Position numbers and translations under genes: made by a program. Below are positions 9,260 through 17,216 of a DNA stretch of 64,000 nucleotides, in pieces (positions within the stretch are counted from its first letter, which is position 1; every line of letters starts with the position of its first letter). A model generated the notes under the pieces. The model was not told where the DNA came from and ran no database searches. It saw nothing but the letters and a program-made list of their open reading frames with translations. Source of the DNA: Dysgonomonas mossii. Lineage in GTDB: Bacteria; Bacteroidota; Bacteroidia; Bacteroidales; Dysgonomonadaceae. Where the stretch lies: contig NZ_SPPK01000004.1 in assembly GCF_004569505.1 (NCBI RefSeq), positions 1 to 64,000 on the forward strand, written 5' to 3'.

Positions 9260-9291
9260 ATTATTTAGTTGTAAATAATAAAAAATAAATT

Positions 9292-9795
9292 ATGAAAAAA
9301 ATCATATTATTACTTGCTTGCATAGCTACAGGACTTAGTCTTTCCGCCCAAAAAGGAGACAAAGCTGCTATTGGCAGTTTAGGTTATCAAACCGATTATA
9401 AACGTTTTGCAATCGGTGTACAGGGACGATATAGTATCTTGGATAATGTACTTATAGCTCCCGATATTACATTTTATTTCCCCAAAGATAAAGTAACAGG
9501 ATTAGACGTTATGTTAAATGTCCATTATGTATTCAATCTTTCAGAGGAAAGAATATCCGTCTACCCTTTAGCCGGTCTGGGTATACAAAATAATTTTTAT
9601 GGAAAACAATCAGTTATAATCGGGGGAACAGAACAAAAAACTGATTCTCATGCAGAAACAGATTTAGCATTCAATCTGGGAGGAGGTATTACCTACCAAG
9701 TAGATGACAGGTTCTTTTTGAATGCTGAGGCCCGATTTATATTAGGAGACAACGACTGTGCCGTAATCCTGATTGGATATGGATACAAATTTTAA
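9292..9795 (+). CDS. Outer-membrane beta-barrel protein
   Basis: This 167-residue protein has a Sec signal peptide (MKKIILLLACIATGLSLSAQ) followed by alternating short amphipathic strands (YSILDNVLIAPDITFYF and similar) and an aromatic C-terminal end (GYGYKF). The features fit an eight-stranded porin-like barrel of the OMP_b-brl group in the outer membrane. It lies 32 bases after the GlsB-like gene and 23 before the OmpA-like gene, consistent with an operon. The ligand is unknown. Confidence 0.75.
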   Translation: MKKIILLLACIATGLSLSAQKGDKAAIGSLGYQTDYKRFAIGVQGRYSILDNVLIAPDITFYFPKDKVTGLDVMLNVHYVFNLSEERISVYPLAGLGIQNNFYGKQSVIIGGTEQKTDSHAETDLAFNLGGGITYQVDDRFFLNAEARFILGDNDCAVILIGYGYKF

Positions 9796-9818
9796 ATAAA
9801 TAATTACACGAATAAATT

Positions 9819-10988
9819 ATGAAAAAGATTCTACTACTTTTTATTATTACACTTTCAGCGGTTACCTTATCCGCACAGCAAAAAGAAGGTCAAAGTACCA
9901 AAGCGGGTAGTAATACCACATTTGTTGATAACGGTTTCTGGGATAATTGGTTTATCGGAGCCGGGGCCGGTTCAAATATCTATTTCGGAGACAAAGATGT
10001 AGATGCTACTTTTTGGAGACGGATGACGGTAACCCCTAATTTTCAATTCGGAAAATGGTTTAACCCTTATTCCGGAGCTCGTATCAAACTATCGGGAGGA
10101 ACAAACATACATACTTTCAATAATGATGCATCGCTGATGACCCGCAACAGGTACGTGAGCGCCGAACTAAATTATATGTTGAATGTGACCGATTACCTGA
10201 TGCCTTATAATGCCGACCGTATTTACGCTTTCATTCCTTATATCGGTGTGGGCTGGGCTTACGGCTGGGACTACAAAAAACTACCTGAGTATGCAAGCAA
10301 TAGCAATCACGTGAACAGTGTAACATTTGATGCAGGTATCATTAACCGTTTCAGATTTTCTCCTCGTGTTGCCCTTGATATTGAACTATCAGGTAAATTG
10401 CTTAAAGATGATTTTGACCAACGCACAGGAAGCAAAAGAGGTTATGATCTTTTGGGAACAGCTTCTGCCAGCCTAATCTTCACAGTCGGAAAGAAAGCCG
10501 TATTTACCGAAGCTATATTGAGGGACCAATCAGAGATAGACCAGTTGAACAATACCATTAATATGCAGCGTGCCGATATGGCAAGATTGGCGCAGCGTCC
10601 GGTAGAACAGACAGAACCTACTGTGGTTGTAAAAGAAGTTATCCGGGAAGTACAGGTCAGTGAAGAACCGGTCAATAATGTTGTCCTGTTTGGCATTAAC
10701 AAGGTAAAGGTAGAATCCCATCAGGAAGTCAATGTTTATAATGTCGCCAAATATCTGAAAGAAAATCCGGATAAGAAAGTCAGGGTTATCGGTTATACCG
10801 ATAAAGAAACAGGAACAGCAGTTATAAATGAAAAATTATCCAGACAAAGGGCTCAGAATGTGGCTGACATCATGACCGGCAAATACGGGATAAATCAGGA
10901 CCGTGTTATTGTTGAATGGGAAGGTCAGACCAATCCTCCATTCGATGTAATGGAATGGAACCGTGCCGTAATTTTATATATTGAATAA
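9819..10988 (+). CDS. OmpA-family outer-membrane protein
   Basis: This 389-residue protein has a signal peptide cleaved after LSAQ, an N-terminal beta-barrel of about 200 residues, and a coiled linker (QSEIDQLNNTINMQRADMARL). The C-terminal OmpA-like peptidoglycan-binding domain spans about 285-389. The domain retains GYTDKETGT and LSRQRAQNVADIM, which carry the Asp and Arg that usually contact diaminopimelate. It should tether the outer membrane to the wall. It sits inside the stress operon with the small lipoproteins and probably reinforces the envelope. Confidence 0.88.
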   Translation: MKKILLLFIITLSAVTLSAQQKEGQSTKAGSNTTFVDNGFWDNWFIGAGAGSNIYFGDKDVDATFWRRMTVTPNFQFGKWFNPYSGARIKLSGGTNIHTFNNDASLMTRNRYVSAELNYMLNVTDYLMPYNADRIYAFIPYIGVGWAYGWDYKKLPEYASNSNHVNSVTFDAGIINRFRFSPRVALDIELSGKLLKDDFDQRTGSKRGYDLLGTASASLIFTVGKKAVFTEAILRDQSEIDQLNNTINMQRADMARLAQRPVEQTEPTVVVKEVIREVQVSEEPVNNVVLFGINKVKVESHQEVNVYNVAKYLKENPDKKVRVIGYTDKETGTAVINEKLSRQRAQNVADIMTGKYGINQDRVIVEWEGQTNPPFDVMEWNRAVILYIE

Positions 10989-11005
10989 TTAAAGAAGAAG
11001 GAAAA

Positions 11006-11287
11006 ATGAAAAAGATTTTAAGTATACTGTTTATCTCAGGATGCGTGTTAATACTCTCCTCATGCAATACAAAAACTGGAGCAGACAAAGATTTTGAGAA
11101 TATGAAAGATTCTGTAAATAAGTCTATTGATAAAGCGGCTGATAAAACAAAAGAGGATGCCGGGGAGGTAAAAGATTCCTGGAATCAGACAAAAGATGCT
11201 GTTGATAAAAAAGCAGATACAATCAAGAGCAATATAAAGAAAGACGTCAAAGATATAAAGGAAGATGTTAAGAAAAAATTAGATTGA
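11006..11287 (+). CDS. Small LEA-like lipoprotein, tandem copy 1
   Basis: This 93-residue protein has a lipoprotein signal ending LILSSC. The mature part is a charged amphipathic repeat (KSIDKAADKTKEDAGEVKDSW, KDAVDKKADTIKSNIKKDVK) resembling late-embryogenesis-abundant or YtxH/CsbD-like stress proteins. It is probably anchored in the periplasmic face of a membrane and helical. It is a paralogue of the next gene, and the duplicated unit includes a downstream hairpin. The function is inferred from composition only. Confidence 0.78.
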   Translation: MKKILSILFISGCVLILSSCNTKTGADKDFENMKDSVNKSIDKAADKTKEDAGEVKDSWNQTKDAVDKKADTIKSNIKKDVKDIKEDVKKKLD

Positions 11288-11307
11288 CATCCCAACACGG
11301 TGAAAAT

Positions 11308-11339
11308 GCCGACCGATCAGAATAAATAAAGAGGTCGGC
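11308..11339 (+). terminator. Hairpin after lipoprotein copy 1 (duplicated with the gene)
   Basis: GCCGACC pairs with GGTCGGC around an 18-base loop, followed by TTATTTC. The equivalent hairpin after copy 2 differs by a G-C to A-T change on both arms, so the pairing appears conserved. It may attenuate transcription or protect mRNA ends, since the genes continue downstream. Confidence 0.55.
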
Positions 11340-11363
11340 TTATTTCAAATTAAACAAAGAAAA

Positions 11364-11594
11364 ATGAAAAAGATTATAAGTATACTGTCTATCTCAGTAT
11401 TTGTATTCGTTTCATGCAATACAACAAGAGGCGCCGGGAAAGATTATGAAAACGCAAAAGAATCGGTCACTGAATCTGTCGATAAAGCCGTTGATAAAAC
11501 AAAAGAGGGTGTCGGCAATGTAAAAGATTCATGGAATAATACAAAGTCGGATACCATCAAAACTGTTATAAAGAAAGATGTTCCGGTAAAATAG
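11364..11594 (+). CDS. Small LEA-like lipoprotein, tandem copy 2
   Basis: This 76-residue paralogue of the preceding gene has signal and lipobox ISVFVFVSC, then ESVTESVDKAVDKTKEGVG, VKDSW and a shortened lysine-rich tail. It lacks the second KDAVDKKAD repeat of copy 1, so it appears to be an internally shortened duplicate. It is probably a membrane-anchored helical stress lipoprotein. Confidence 0.75.
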   Translation: MKKIISILSISVFVFVSCNTTRGAGKDYENAKESVTESVDKAVDKTKEGVGNVKDSWNNTKSDTIKTVIKKDVPVK

Positions 11595-11619
11595 TATTAT
11601 ATTCGGACTATGTGAAAAT

Positions 11620-11651
11620 GCCAACCGATCACAATAAATAAAAAGGTTGAC
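11620..11651 (+). terminator. Hairpin after lipoprotein copy 2
   Basis: GCCAACC pairs with GGTTGAC (one mismatch). It is homologous to the hairpin at 11308-11339 and lies in the same place relative to its gene. Confidence 0.45.
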
Positions 11652-11673
11652 TTATCTCAAAGATGAATATAAT

Positions 11674-12081
11674 ATGAAAAAGTTACTGATTCTAAGTATA
11701 ATGATATTAACGGCTGTTGGTTTTATGTCTTGCGGAGACGATGACGACAATGCTCCGGCATTAGGTGCCAATGTGCAGGTTACAGTAAAGAACTTAGTGG
11801 GTACTATCCAACCCAATACTACTGTTTACTTATACAAGGATACGGAAGTAGATAGTTCTACAAAAAGTGCAGACGCGGACAAACATGTTGTAACAGATCA
11901 GAATGGTGTTGCGACATTCAGTTTAAATTTTACAGAATTAAATCTATTTGAATCCAAAACGACTCTGTCTTTTGCCGTCTTTTATGAGGTTGGAGGTGTT
12001 GAATTTATTGCTCCGGGCACTACTAGTGTGACTGTAAAGAGAAATGATGAGAAAAAACTGAATCTTATAATTCCAATCTAA
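11674..12081 (+). CDS. Small secreted lipoprotein, beta-rich
   Basis: The call is 135 residues from the ATG at 11674. A TTG at 11647 would add nine residues ahead of the signal peptide and is unlikely. The lipoprotein signal ends VGFMSC and is followed by an acidic GDDDD linker typical of Bacteroidota surface export. The rest resembles a single beta-sandwich domain with VTVKNLVGTIQPNTTVYLY and DQNGVATFSLNF, a pattern like carboxypeptidase-regulatory or Ig-like modules. It is probably displayed on the outer membrane. The binding partner is unknown. Confidence 0.7.
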   Translation: MKKLLILSIMILTAVGFMSCGDDDDNAPALGANVQVTVKNLVGTIQPNTTVYLYKDTEVDSSTKSADADKHVVTDQNGVATFSLNFTELNLFESKTTLSFAVFYEVGGVEFIAPGTTSVTVKRNDEKKLNLIIPI

Positions 12082-12094
12082 AAAGAAGAAATAC

Positions 12095-13075
12095 ATGGAA
12101 GAACAAATAGAAAAAGAAGATGATTATCTTTCTGATAATCATCTGAGTGTTGGAGTAAAAAAATATTTAAAAGTGCTGAATGATGGAGTTCCTGTTGAAA
12201 CATTATCGAAAGAGGATGCCCGCAATGTTCTTGTAACAGCACAGAATGGAGTGAAAGTAGATTTATCAGGGATTGAAGAATCTGAAAAAATAATTACAGA
12301 TAAAGATTATCCGGTAAAACTAACGATTGTTCGTCCTAAGGGAATAACAAAAAAACTACCCGCTTTTATTTTTATACATGGAGGTGGGTGGATTTTAGGT
12401 GACTATAATACGCATAAACGGATGGTACGCGACTTAGTCATAGAATCGGGATATGCCGCTGTTTTCATAAATTATAACCCTTCGCCAGAAGCTAAGTATC
12501 CACAGGCTATCAATGAAATTTATGCAGCTATCAAGTGGGTATCAAAGCATGGAGACGAAATAAATATAGACAGTAAACGTCTGGCTCTGGTCGGAAATAG
12601 TGCCGGAGGAAATGTGGCTATTGCTACCAGCTTATTGGCAAAGAAAAATAATGATTCATTTATCAAAGTTCAGATTTTATTATGGCCCGTGACAAATACT
12701 GATTTCGATACAGAATCGTACAAAATGTATGGTGAACAAAGATTTTTGACTGCATCAATGATGAAATGGATGTTCGATCAGTATACAGCCGATTTAAAAC
12801 AACGTAAAGAGATTTACCTTTCACCTCTTTTGGCTTCTATTGATGAACTTAGGGGATTACCACCTACCATCGTACAGGTGGCAGAAAATGATATATTGAG
12901 GGATGAGGGCGAAGCGTTTGGGCGTAAGCTCGATGAAGCAGGAGTCGATGTTACAACTATCCGTTACAATGGTGTAATTCATGATTTCGGGCTATTGAAT
13001 GGGTTAGCAGCCTCACCCCAAACACGTTCGATGGTCATATATTCGGCAGGTATATTAAAATATTATCTCAAATAA
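12095..13075 (+). CDS. Alpha/beta-hydrolase of the acetyl-esterase (HSL/Aes) family
   Basis: This 326-residue cytoplasmic enzyme has the oxyanion-hole motif HGGGW near 95, the nucleophile elbow GNSAGG near 166, an acid in ENDILRDEG near 266, and the catalytic histidine in IHDFGLL near 297. These define hormone-sensitive-lipase-type esterases acting on short acyl esters. An unusual 60-residue acidic N-terminus (EEQIEKEDDYLSDN) precedes the fold. It lies 13 bases after the lipoprotein and 13 before the YtxH-like gene, so it is in the same transcription unit. Confidence 0.85.
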   Translation: MEEQIEKEDDYLSDNHLSVGVKKYLKVLNDGVPVETLSKEDARNVLVTAQNGVKVDLSGIEESEKIITDKDYPVKLTIVRPKGITKKLPAFIFIHGGGWILGDYNTHKRMVRDLVIESGYAAVFINYNPSPEAKYPQAINEIYAAIKWVSKHGDEINIDSKRLALVGNSAGGNVAIATSLLAKKNNDSFIKVQILLWPVTNTDFDTESYKMYGEQRFLTASMMKWMFDQYTADLKQRKEIYLSPLLASIDELRGLPPTIVQVAENDILRDEGEAFGRKLDEAGVDVTTIRYNGVIHDFGLLNGLAASPQTRSMVIYSAGILKYYLK

Positions 13076-13088
13076 ATAAAAAATAGTT

Positions 13089-13298
13089 ATGAAAAAAGTA
13101 TTATTTGGTCTAGTAATTGGCTCTTTAGCAGGGTATTTAATTCGTAAGCTGCAAGACGATGGGCAATTTGACTGTATTTATGACAATGCCAACAAATTTT
13201 TCAGGAAATCAAAGAAAGATTTAAAGAATATAACCGATATTGTTAAAAACGAAGCCGGATATTTAAAAGATCGAGTAGAGGTGAAAACTGAAAAATAA
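13089..13298 (+). CDS. YtxH-like small membrane-anchored stress protein
   Basis: This 69-residue protein has one N-terminal hydrophobic segment (FGLVIGSLAGYLIRKL) followed by a lysine-rich helical tail. This is the layout of YtxH-domain general stress proteins. It is the last gene of the 8975-13298 run and is followed by a long hairpin. The function is inferred from the family. Confidence 0.7.
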   Translation: MKKVLFGLVIGSLAGYLIRKLQDDGQFDCIYDNANKFFRKSKKDLKNITDIVKNEAGYLKDRVEVKTEK

Positions 13299-13334
13299 AA
13301 AAGAATGTTTTTTCGATTCTTCCGGTAAATGAAA

Positions 13335-13394
13335 TACGGTAAATAAAAATACCATTTAGGGAAATTATTCCTTAAATGGTATTTGCCGTATGTT
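13335..13394 (+). terminator. Long two-part hairpin ending the stress operon
   Basis: An inner stem, ATACCATTTAGGG with CCTTAAATGGTAT, is enclosed by an outer arm, TACGGTA with TGCCGTA. It is followed by TGTTTTAC rather than a strong T-run, so termination may be partial, or the structure may stabilise the mRNA end. Confidence 0.5.
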
Positions 13395-13892
13395 TTACAA
13401 AGATTAGGAATAAAGCTAGAGACCTCTGATCTATACCCATACGATCAAATTTTATCCATATATAATAGGAATTACACATCTAACGAGTCCATAAAGATAT
13501 ATAATGCGCCTGTAGTATTACACACATGGTATATCTGTAATTTACCTACATAAAGCTTCCTATTGCTTTACCCTGTTATTGGATACAATAAATACTTTCA
13601 TTTAATTCTTATTTACTCCATCTGTCATATTTTAATCGTTTAAACCACAATAAGGAATCTACAATGAAAAGAAGCATAAGTAAAATACTTATAAATGTTT
13701 TTATCCCCAATCCATTGAATTCTCATTCGGATGTAATCTCTTAGCAGGCACAAATACCGAAAAATTTCTATAAATATAAAATGGGGTTGTGTTTGTTAGT
13801 TAAAATATTTGCTATTCGCATAAAAAACACAATAATTAACTATATGTCAGTATTTTATAGCAAAAAGGAAGTAATCTTTAAATACTTAGACG
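13395..13892. other. Intergenic region without a recognised gene
   Basis: This is AT-rich sequence between the stress operon and the RRM gene. A 26-codon ATG frame at 13664 has no support. I see no RNA gene or repeat here. Confidence 0.4.
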
Positions 13893-13900
13893 TATCTTTG
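13893..13900 (+). promoter_or_regulatory. -7 promoter box TATCTTTG for the RRM gene
   Basis: This is a perfect TAnnTTTG box lying 122 bases before the ATG. It gives a long AT-rich untranslated leader, which is common for RNA-binding-protein mRNAs that are controlled by temperature or by their own product. Confidence 0.55.
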
Positions 13901-14022
13901 TATTAAAGATTTGAGTTTTTATTACAAATTTCATACTTATCCTTTAATTCCACAGATTTTTAGTTTAAAGTGCTTATTTGCCGTAATTCTCTTCTGATTA
14001 TTTATTTTATAATTTTTTTACA

Positions 14023-14322
14023 ATGAACATTTTTATCGCAGGTTTGAGTTACGATGTTAACGATGCCGATTTAAACACTCTTTTTAAGGAGTATGGAGTT
14101 ATTAATTCAGCTAAAGTTATTATGGATCGTAGTACCAGCAGGTCTAAAGGCTACGGATTTGTTGAAATGGACAACAACGAAGATGCAAATAAAGCAATTT
14201 CAAAACTGAATGGAGTTGAATATGACGGAAGAACTATCTCAGTCTCAGAAGCAAGACCTCGTCAGGAAAGAAGTAACAACTCTTATGGTAACAATAGGGG
14301 AGGTTATAACAACAGATATTGA
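14023..14322 (+). CDS. RRM-type RNA-binding protein (paralogue 1)
   Basis: This 99-residue protein has one RNA-recognition motif at about 1-80. RNP2 is IFIAGL and RNP1 is SKGYGFVEM, with the aromatic residues that stack on RNA. It is followed by a short Gly/Asn/Arg tail (NNRGGYNNRY) like those of cold-shock-type RRM proteins in Cyanobacteria and Bacteroidota. It probably acts as an RNA chaperone in the cytoplasm. A second copy lies at 26717-27025. It has its own promoter and terminator and is monocistronic. Confidence 0.92.
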   Translation: MNIFIAGLSYDVNDADLNTLFKEYGVINSAKVIMDRSTSRSKGYGFVEMDNNEDANKAISKLNGVEYDGRTISVSEARPRQERSNNSYGNNRGGYNNRY

Positions 14323-14346
14323 CAAATATTTTACAGATTGAATATA

Positions 14347-14386
14347 AAAATAAGGTAGCTCAATCGGGCTACCTTATTTTATTTAC
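14347..14386 (+). terminator. Bidirectional intrinsic terminator
   Basis: AAAATAAGGTAGC pairs perfectly with GCTACCTTATTTT around an eight-base loop, then continues into ATTT. Confidence 0.85.
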
Positions 14387-14400
14387 TCTCGATCATATTT

Positions 14401-14637
14401 TTATCTTAGTAAAAAATATCTATAGAAAATAAGTTGCTGATAGATTGATTTTAGATAAGATCTTTCAGCGTAGAGATACAACATTGAACAATATGTACTC
14501 CAATATTTTGAACTCTGTTTTTTATAAGTAGAGCTGTATATTGATCTACAATACCACTCTTTTTTAGGTGTAGAAACAACTATACTTCGGATCTTGATTT
14601 TTTGTTTATTTGTCAGATCGGGAGGAGTACTGGTCAT
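14401..14637 (-). pseudogene. Decayed transposase N-terminus (IS5/DUF4096-like)
   Basis: The frame starts MTSTPPDLTNKQKIKI, like the opening (TPPDLTDKQWQ) of IS5-group transposases in Bacteroidota. After about 25 residues the likeness shifts to another frame (ALLIKNRVQ, compare AILYIVKTGVQW). The remainder, including the DDE core, is missing. This is a small relic of an insertion sequence. The family call rests on the start alone. Confidence 0.42.
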
Positions 14638-14692
14638 AACCTAATTTAAAAAGATATAGGAAAACGTGATGAAGAAAACGCTTTTAATAGAT

Positions 14693-14726
14693 GAGAGAGG
14701 CTATCGTCTTCCGGCGGGCCTCTCTC
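14693..14726. other. GC-rich perfect 9-bp hairpin in an intergenic region
   Basis: GAGAGAGGC pairs with GCCTCTCTC around a 16-base loop (TATCGTCTTCCGGCGG). It has no T-run on either strand. It stands out in an AT-rich gap and may be a small-RNA element or an operator. Nothing else in 14640-14837 looks functional apart from a TTACATATA at 14780. Confidence 0.35.
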
Positions 14727-14837
14727 TAAGAAATGTAATATTATGCAAACATCTTACATTCGCTATATTAAAACAGTAATTACATATATTTCGTTTAATA
14801 AATTACTGTTAATTAACCTACTAATAATTTAAACTTC

Positions 14838-15233
14838 TTAAAGAACGACACCTTCCTTGATTTGAATTTCTTTTATTTTACGATCAGCTTTTTGTCGGGC
14901 TTTCATTTTTGACTTTTCTGCTTTTTCGATAGCCTTGAGAGTAGATTTTTCTAATTTTTGTTGATCATTATTGGCTCTTTTCTCTACATCATTACTTGCA
15001 TCTTTTCTCGCTTTTTCAGATGATTTTTTATTGTTCTTTTCTTGTTGTTTCTTCGCCTTTTCAATATTTTTTTCTTGTTGTTCCTCCGCCTTCTTAATTT
15101 CTTTTGCTTCTTTCTCCTTAATTTTAGTTATTTCAGATGATGTCTTTTCACTGATTACTACATTTTGCCCGTGAAGAAAAACAGGTAGCGATATGCCTAT
15201 CAGCATAATTGTAAAAATGATAATTTTTTTCAT
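14838..15233 (-). CDS. Secreted charged coiled-coil protein
   Basis: The call is 131 residues from the ATG at 15233. The longer frame from 15275 only adds residues ahead of the signal peptide. The signal peptide ends VFLHGQ and is followed by roughly 100 residues of Lys/Glu/Ala heptad-like repeats (EEQQEKNIEKAKKQQEKN). It is probably a periplasmic helical rod with no enzyme fold. Similar low-complexity proteins accompany stress loci in this phylum, but I know of no function. Confidence 0.65.
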   Translation of the reverse strand: MKKIIIFTIMLIGISLPVFLHGQNVVISEKTSSEITKIKEKEAKEIKKAEEQQEKNIEKAKKQQEKNNKKSSEKARKDASNDVEKRANNDQQKLEKSTLKAIEKAEKSKMKARQKADRKIKEIQIKEGVVL

Positions 15234-15631
15234 TTGTTTTTGTTTTAAATAATATATTCGTATTATAATAAACATTTGAGAGAATTATTAGTTGGTTATT
15301 TCACAACAAATTAACGAATATTGTTTATCAGTTCTAGATTGAAGTACAAATAGTTTATAACCTTATTCAACAGAGTAATTCACTATAAATCTTTCATAAA
15401 GAAACGAGTAAAATAAAATTCATGGAAATTCATTTCAGCCGCTTACATGATAGGTGTTTAACTATTAATAACTTGTAGATAATGACAAAATATAATAATT
15501 TACTATTAGTGCTTGAAAATAATTTTACCTTTACAATACATCAGCCTTTTACTGCGAAAGATATACTCCTCTCAGAAACATTTGAGAAAAAGGAAAGATC
15601 AGATGTAGAAGGCATTAATTAATATAGTACA
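15234..15631. other. Divergent promoter region before the desaturase
   Basis: There is no gene in these 398 bases. TACCTTTA at 15526-15533 is a plausible -7 box for the desaturase, about 100 bases before its start. The minus-strand coiled-coil gene must also have its promoter here, but I cannot place it. Confidence 0.4.
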
Positions 15632-16627
15632 ATGTCAATTACAAATATCCGTTTAGAAGTTATGCACTTCTTAGAAAAAAATGTAGATCATTTTATTACT
15701 CAGTTTTTGGTTCCTGTTGAAAAAATATGGCAACCGTCTGATTATCTCCCCGACTCAGAAAAAGAAACTTTTTTTGAGGATGTAAAAGAATTACGCGAAC
15801 TGGCCAAAGAACTTCCTTACGACTTTTGGGTCGTATTGGTCGGGGACACCATCACCGAGGAGGCTTTGCCCACTTATGAATCGTGGCTGATGGATGTAGA
15901 AGGTATAGACAATGTAGACGGAGAAAAGCGCAACGGCTGGTCAAAGTGGATCAGGCACTGGACAGGAGAGGAAAACCGTCACGGCGATTTATTAAACAAA
16001 TACCTTTATTTATCCGGCAGAGTGAATATGAGAGAGATTGAGCAGACTACACAACATCTGATCAATGACGGCTTTGATATTGGAACAGGAAGAGATCCTT
16101 ACAAAAACTTTGTATACACCAGTTTTCAGGAATTGGCAACCTTCATTTCGCACAATCGTGTAGCAGAAATAGCTAAAAAAATGAGTAATGAAAAATTGTC
16201 GAGAATGTGTAAACGTATTGCAAGTGATGAAATGAGGCATCACCATGCTTACAGCGAATTTGTAAAGCGTATATTTGAGGTAGACCCGAGTGAAATGATG
16301 CTTGCTTTCCAATATATGATGAAACAAAAGATTGTTATGCTCGCTCATTTCCTGAGAGAATCGAAAGAGAAAATAAGTACTGCCTTCGAACAGTTTTCAA
16401 ATGCTGCACAGCGCATCGGGGTATATACTGCCACTGATTACGTAGATATTATGCAAAAACTGATAGATAAATGGCAGATAGATAAAATTTCAGGATTAAC
16501 AGACGAAGCAGAACGTGCCCGTGATTTTCTGATGAAGCTTCCTGCACGTATGTCTAAAATATCAGAACGATTGGTTATTCCAGTCGATTCTTATATTTTC
16601 AAATGGGTACAACCTGCTGTGAAATAA
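15632..16627 (+). CDS. Acyl-ACP desaturase (di-iron, stearoyl-ACP type)
   Basis: This 331-residue soluble enzyme introduces a cis double bond into acyl-ACP using ferredoxin and oxygen. The two iron-binding helices show EENRHG near 112 and DEMRHH near 199, the EXXH pair diagnostic of plant-type acyl-ACP desaturases. An oxygen-dependent desaturase in a Bacteroidales genome implies at least occasional aerobic or microaerobic life. The placement among osmotic-stress genes suggests adjusting membrane fluidity under stress. It is monocistronic, with about 250 bases to the next gene. Confidence 0.9.
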   Translation: MSITNIRLEVMHFLEKNVDHFITQFLVPVEKIWQPSDYLPDSEKETFFEDVKELRELAKELPYDFWVVLVGDTITEEALPTYESWLMDVEGIDNVDGEKRNGWSKWIRHWTGEENRHGDLLNKYLYLSGRVNMREIEQTTQHLINDGFDIGTGRDPYKNFVYTSFQELATFISHNRVAEIAKKMSNEKLSRMCKRIASDEMRHHHAYSEFVKRIFEVDPSEMMLAFQYMMKQKIVMLAHFLRESKEKISTAFEQFSNAAQRIGVYTATDYVDIMQKLIDKWQIDKISGLTDEAERARDFLMKLPARMSKISERLVIPVDSYIFKWVQPAVK

Positions 16628-16879
16628 TACCATTGGACGAAGTATTGTCATTATTCGTGGCAATACAGGTGAAAGATAAACTCTTATTTAAGAAGTTATT
16701 ACAGAAAGTCGAATTTGAATAAATAAAGTCAATCAAACACAGATAAGAGCATATTAAAGAATTCCATCATGTATAAATGTTAAAATACGTCGATTCGATT
16801 ATAATTGTAGTTAGCAGAATAGCGCAAAACGAAGAAGTATAATTGTTACCAACTATAAACAATGCCCAGACCCTAATCG

Positions 16880-17014
16880 TTATTTTTTCAAGTCATCCAA
16901 CCCTTTGCGATTCTTTTCTGCTCGCTTATTAGCCTTATCCGCTCGTTTCTCTTTTAGATTCTTTTGAGGAGCTTTTCTGTCTGCTCTATCTTTTCCTTTT
17001 TCTTCTTTTGACAT
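16880..17014 (-). CDS. Small basic protein (44 aa), paralogue 2
   Basis: A minus-strand frame runs from ATG (17014) to TAA (16880): MSKEEKGKDRADRKAPQK to KGLDDLKK. It aligns with the 45-residue product at 6618-6755 with few changes, whereas the flanking DNA is less similar, which argues for selection on the protein. It is highly charged, with no signal or membrane segment. It is divergent from the cyclic-glucan synthase, sharing a promoter region full of TTACATAAT sites. Confidence 0.78.
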   Translation of the reverse strand: MSKEEKGKDRADRKAPQKNLKEKRADKANKRAEKNRKGLDDLKK

Positions 17015-17068
17015 AGTTTTTTTGTTTTAAATAATTTTTCAAGATCAGGATTTCTTATCGAAAATATA

Positions 17069-17165
17069 TTACATAATTAAAACTATAAGTTACATAATTA
17101 ATAGTTTCAACACTTTTGATGACTTTACCTAAGAATTATGTAACTTATTGAAGATATTATGTAAC
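17069..17165. promoter_or_regulatory. Symmetric array of four TTACATAAT operator-like sites
   Basis: TTACATAATT occurs at 17069 and 17089, 20 bases apart. The reverse complement AATTATGTAA occurs at 17134 and ATTATGTAAC at 17156, 22 bases apart. The two pairs face each other around 17117. One-turn and two-turn spacing with dyad symmetry suggests cooperative binding of a regulator between the divergent small basic gene and the glucan synthase. The AraC paralogues are the obvious candidates, by inference only. Confidence 0.6.
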
Positions 17166-17216
17166 ACAAACACCCATAAATCAGCATACCTTTTAAAATA
17201 AACAGAAGAAACAAAT

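Noticed and set aside
13664..13744. 26-codon frame starting MKRSISKILINVF
   Set aside because: No paralogue, no clear promoter; random frames of this length are expected in AT-rich DNA.
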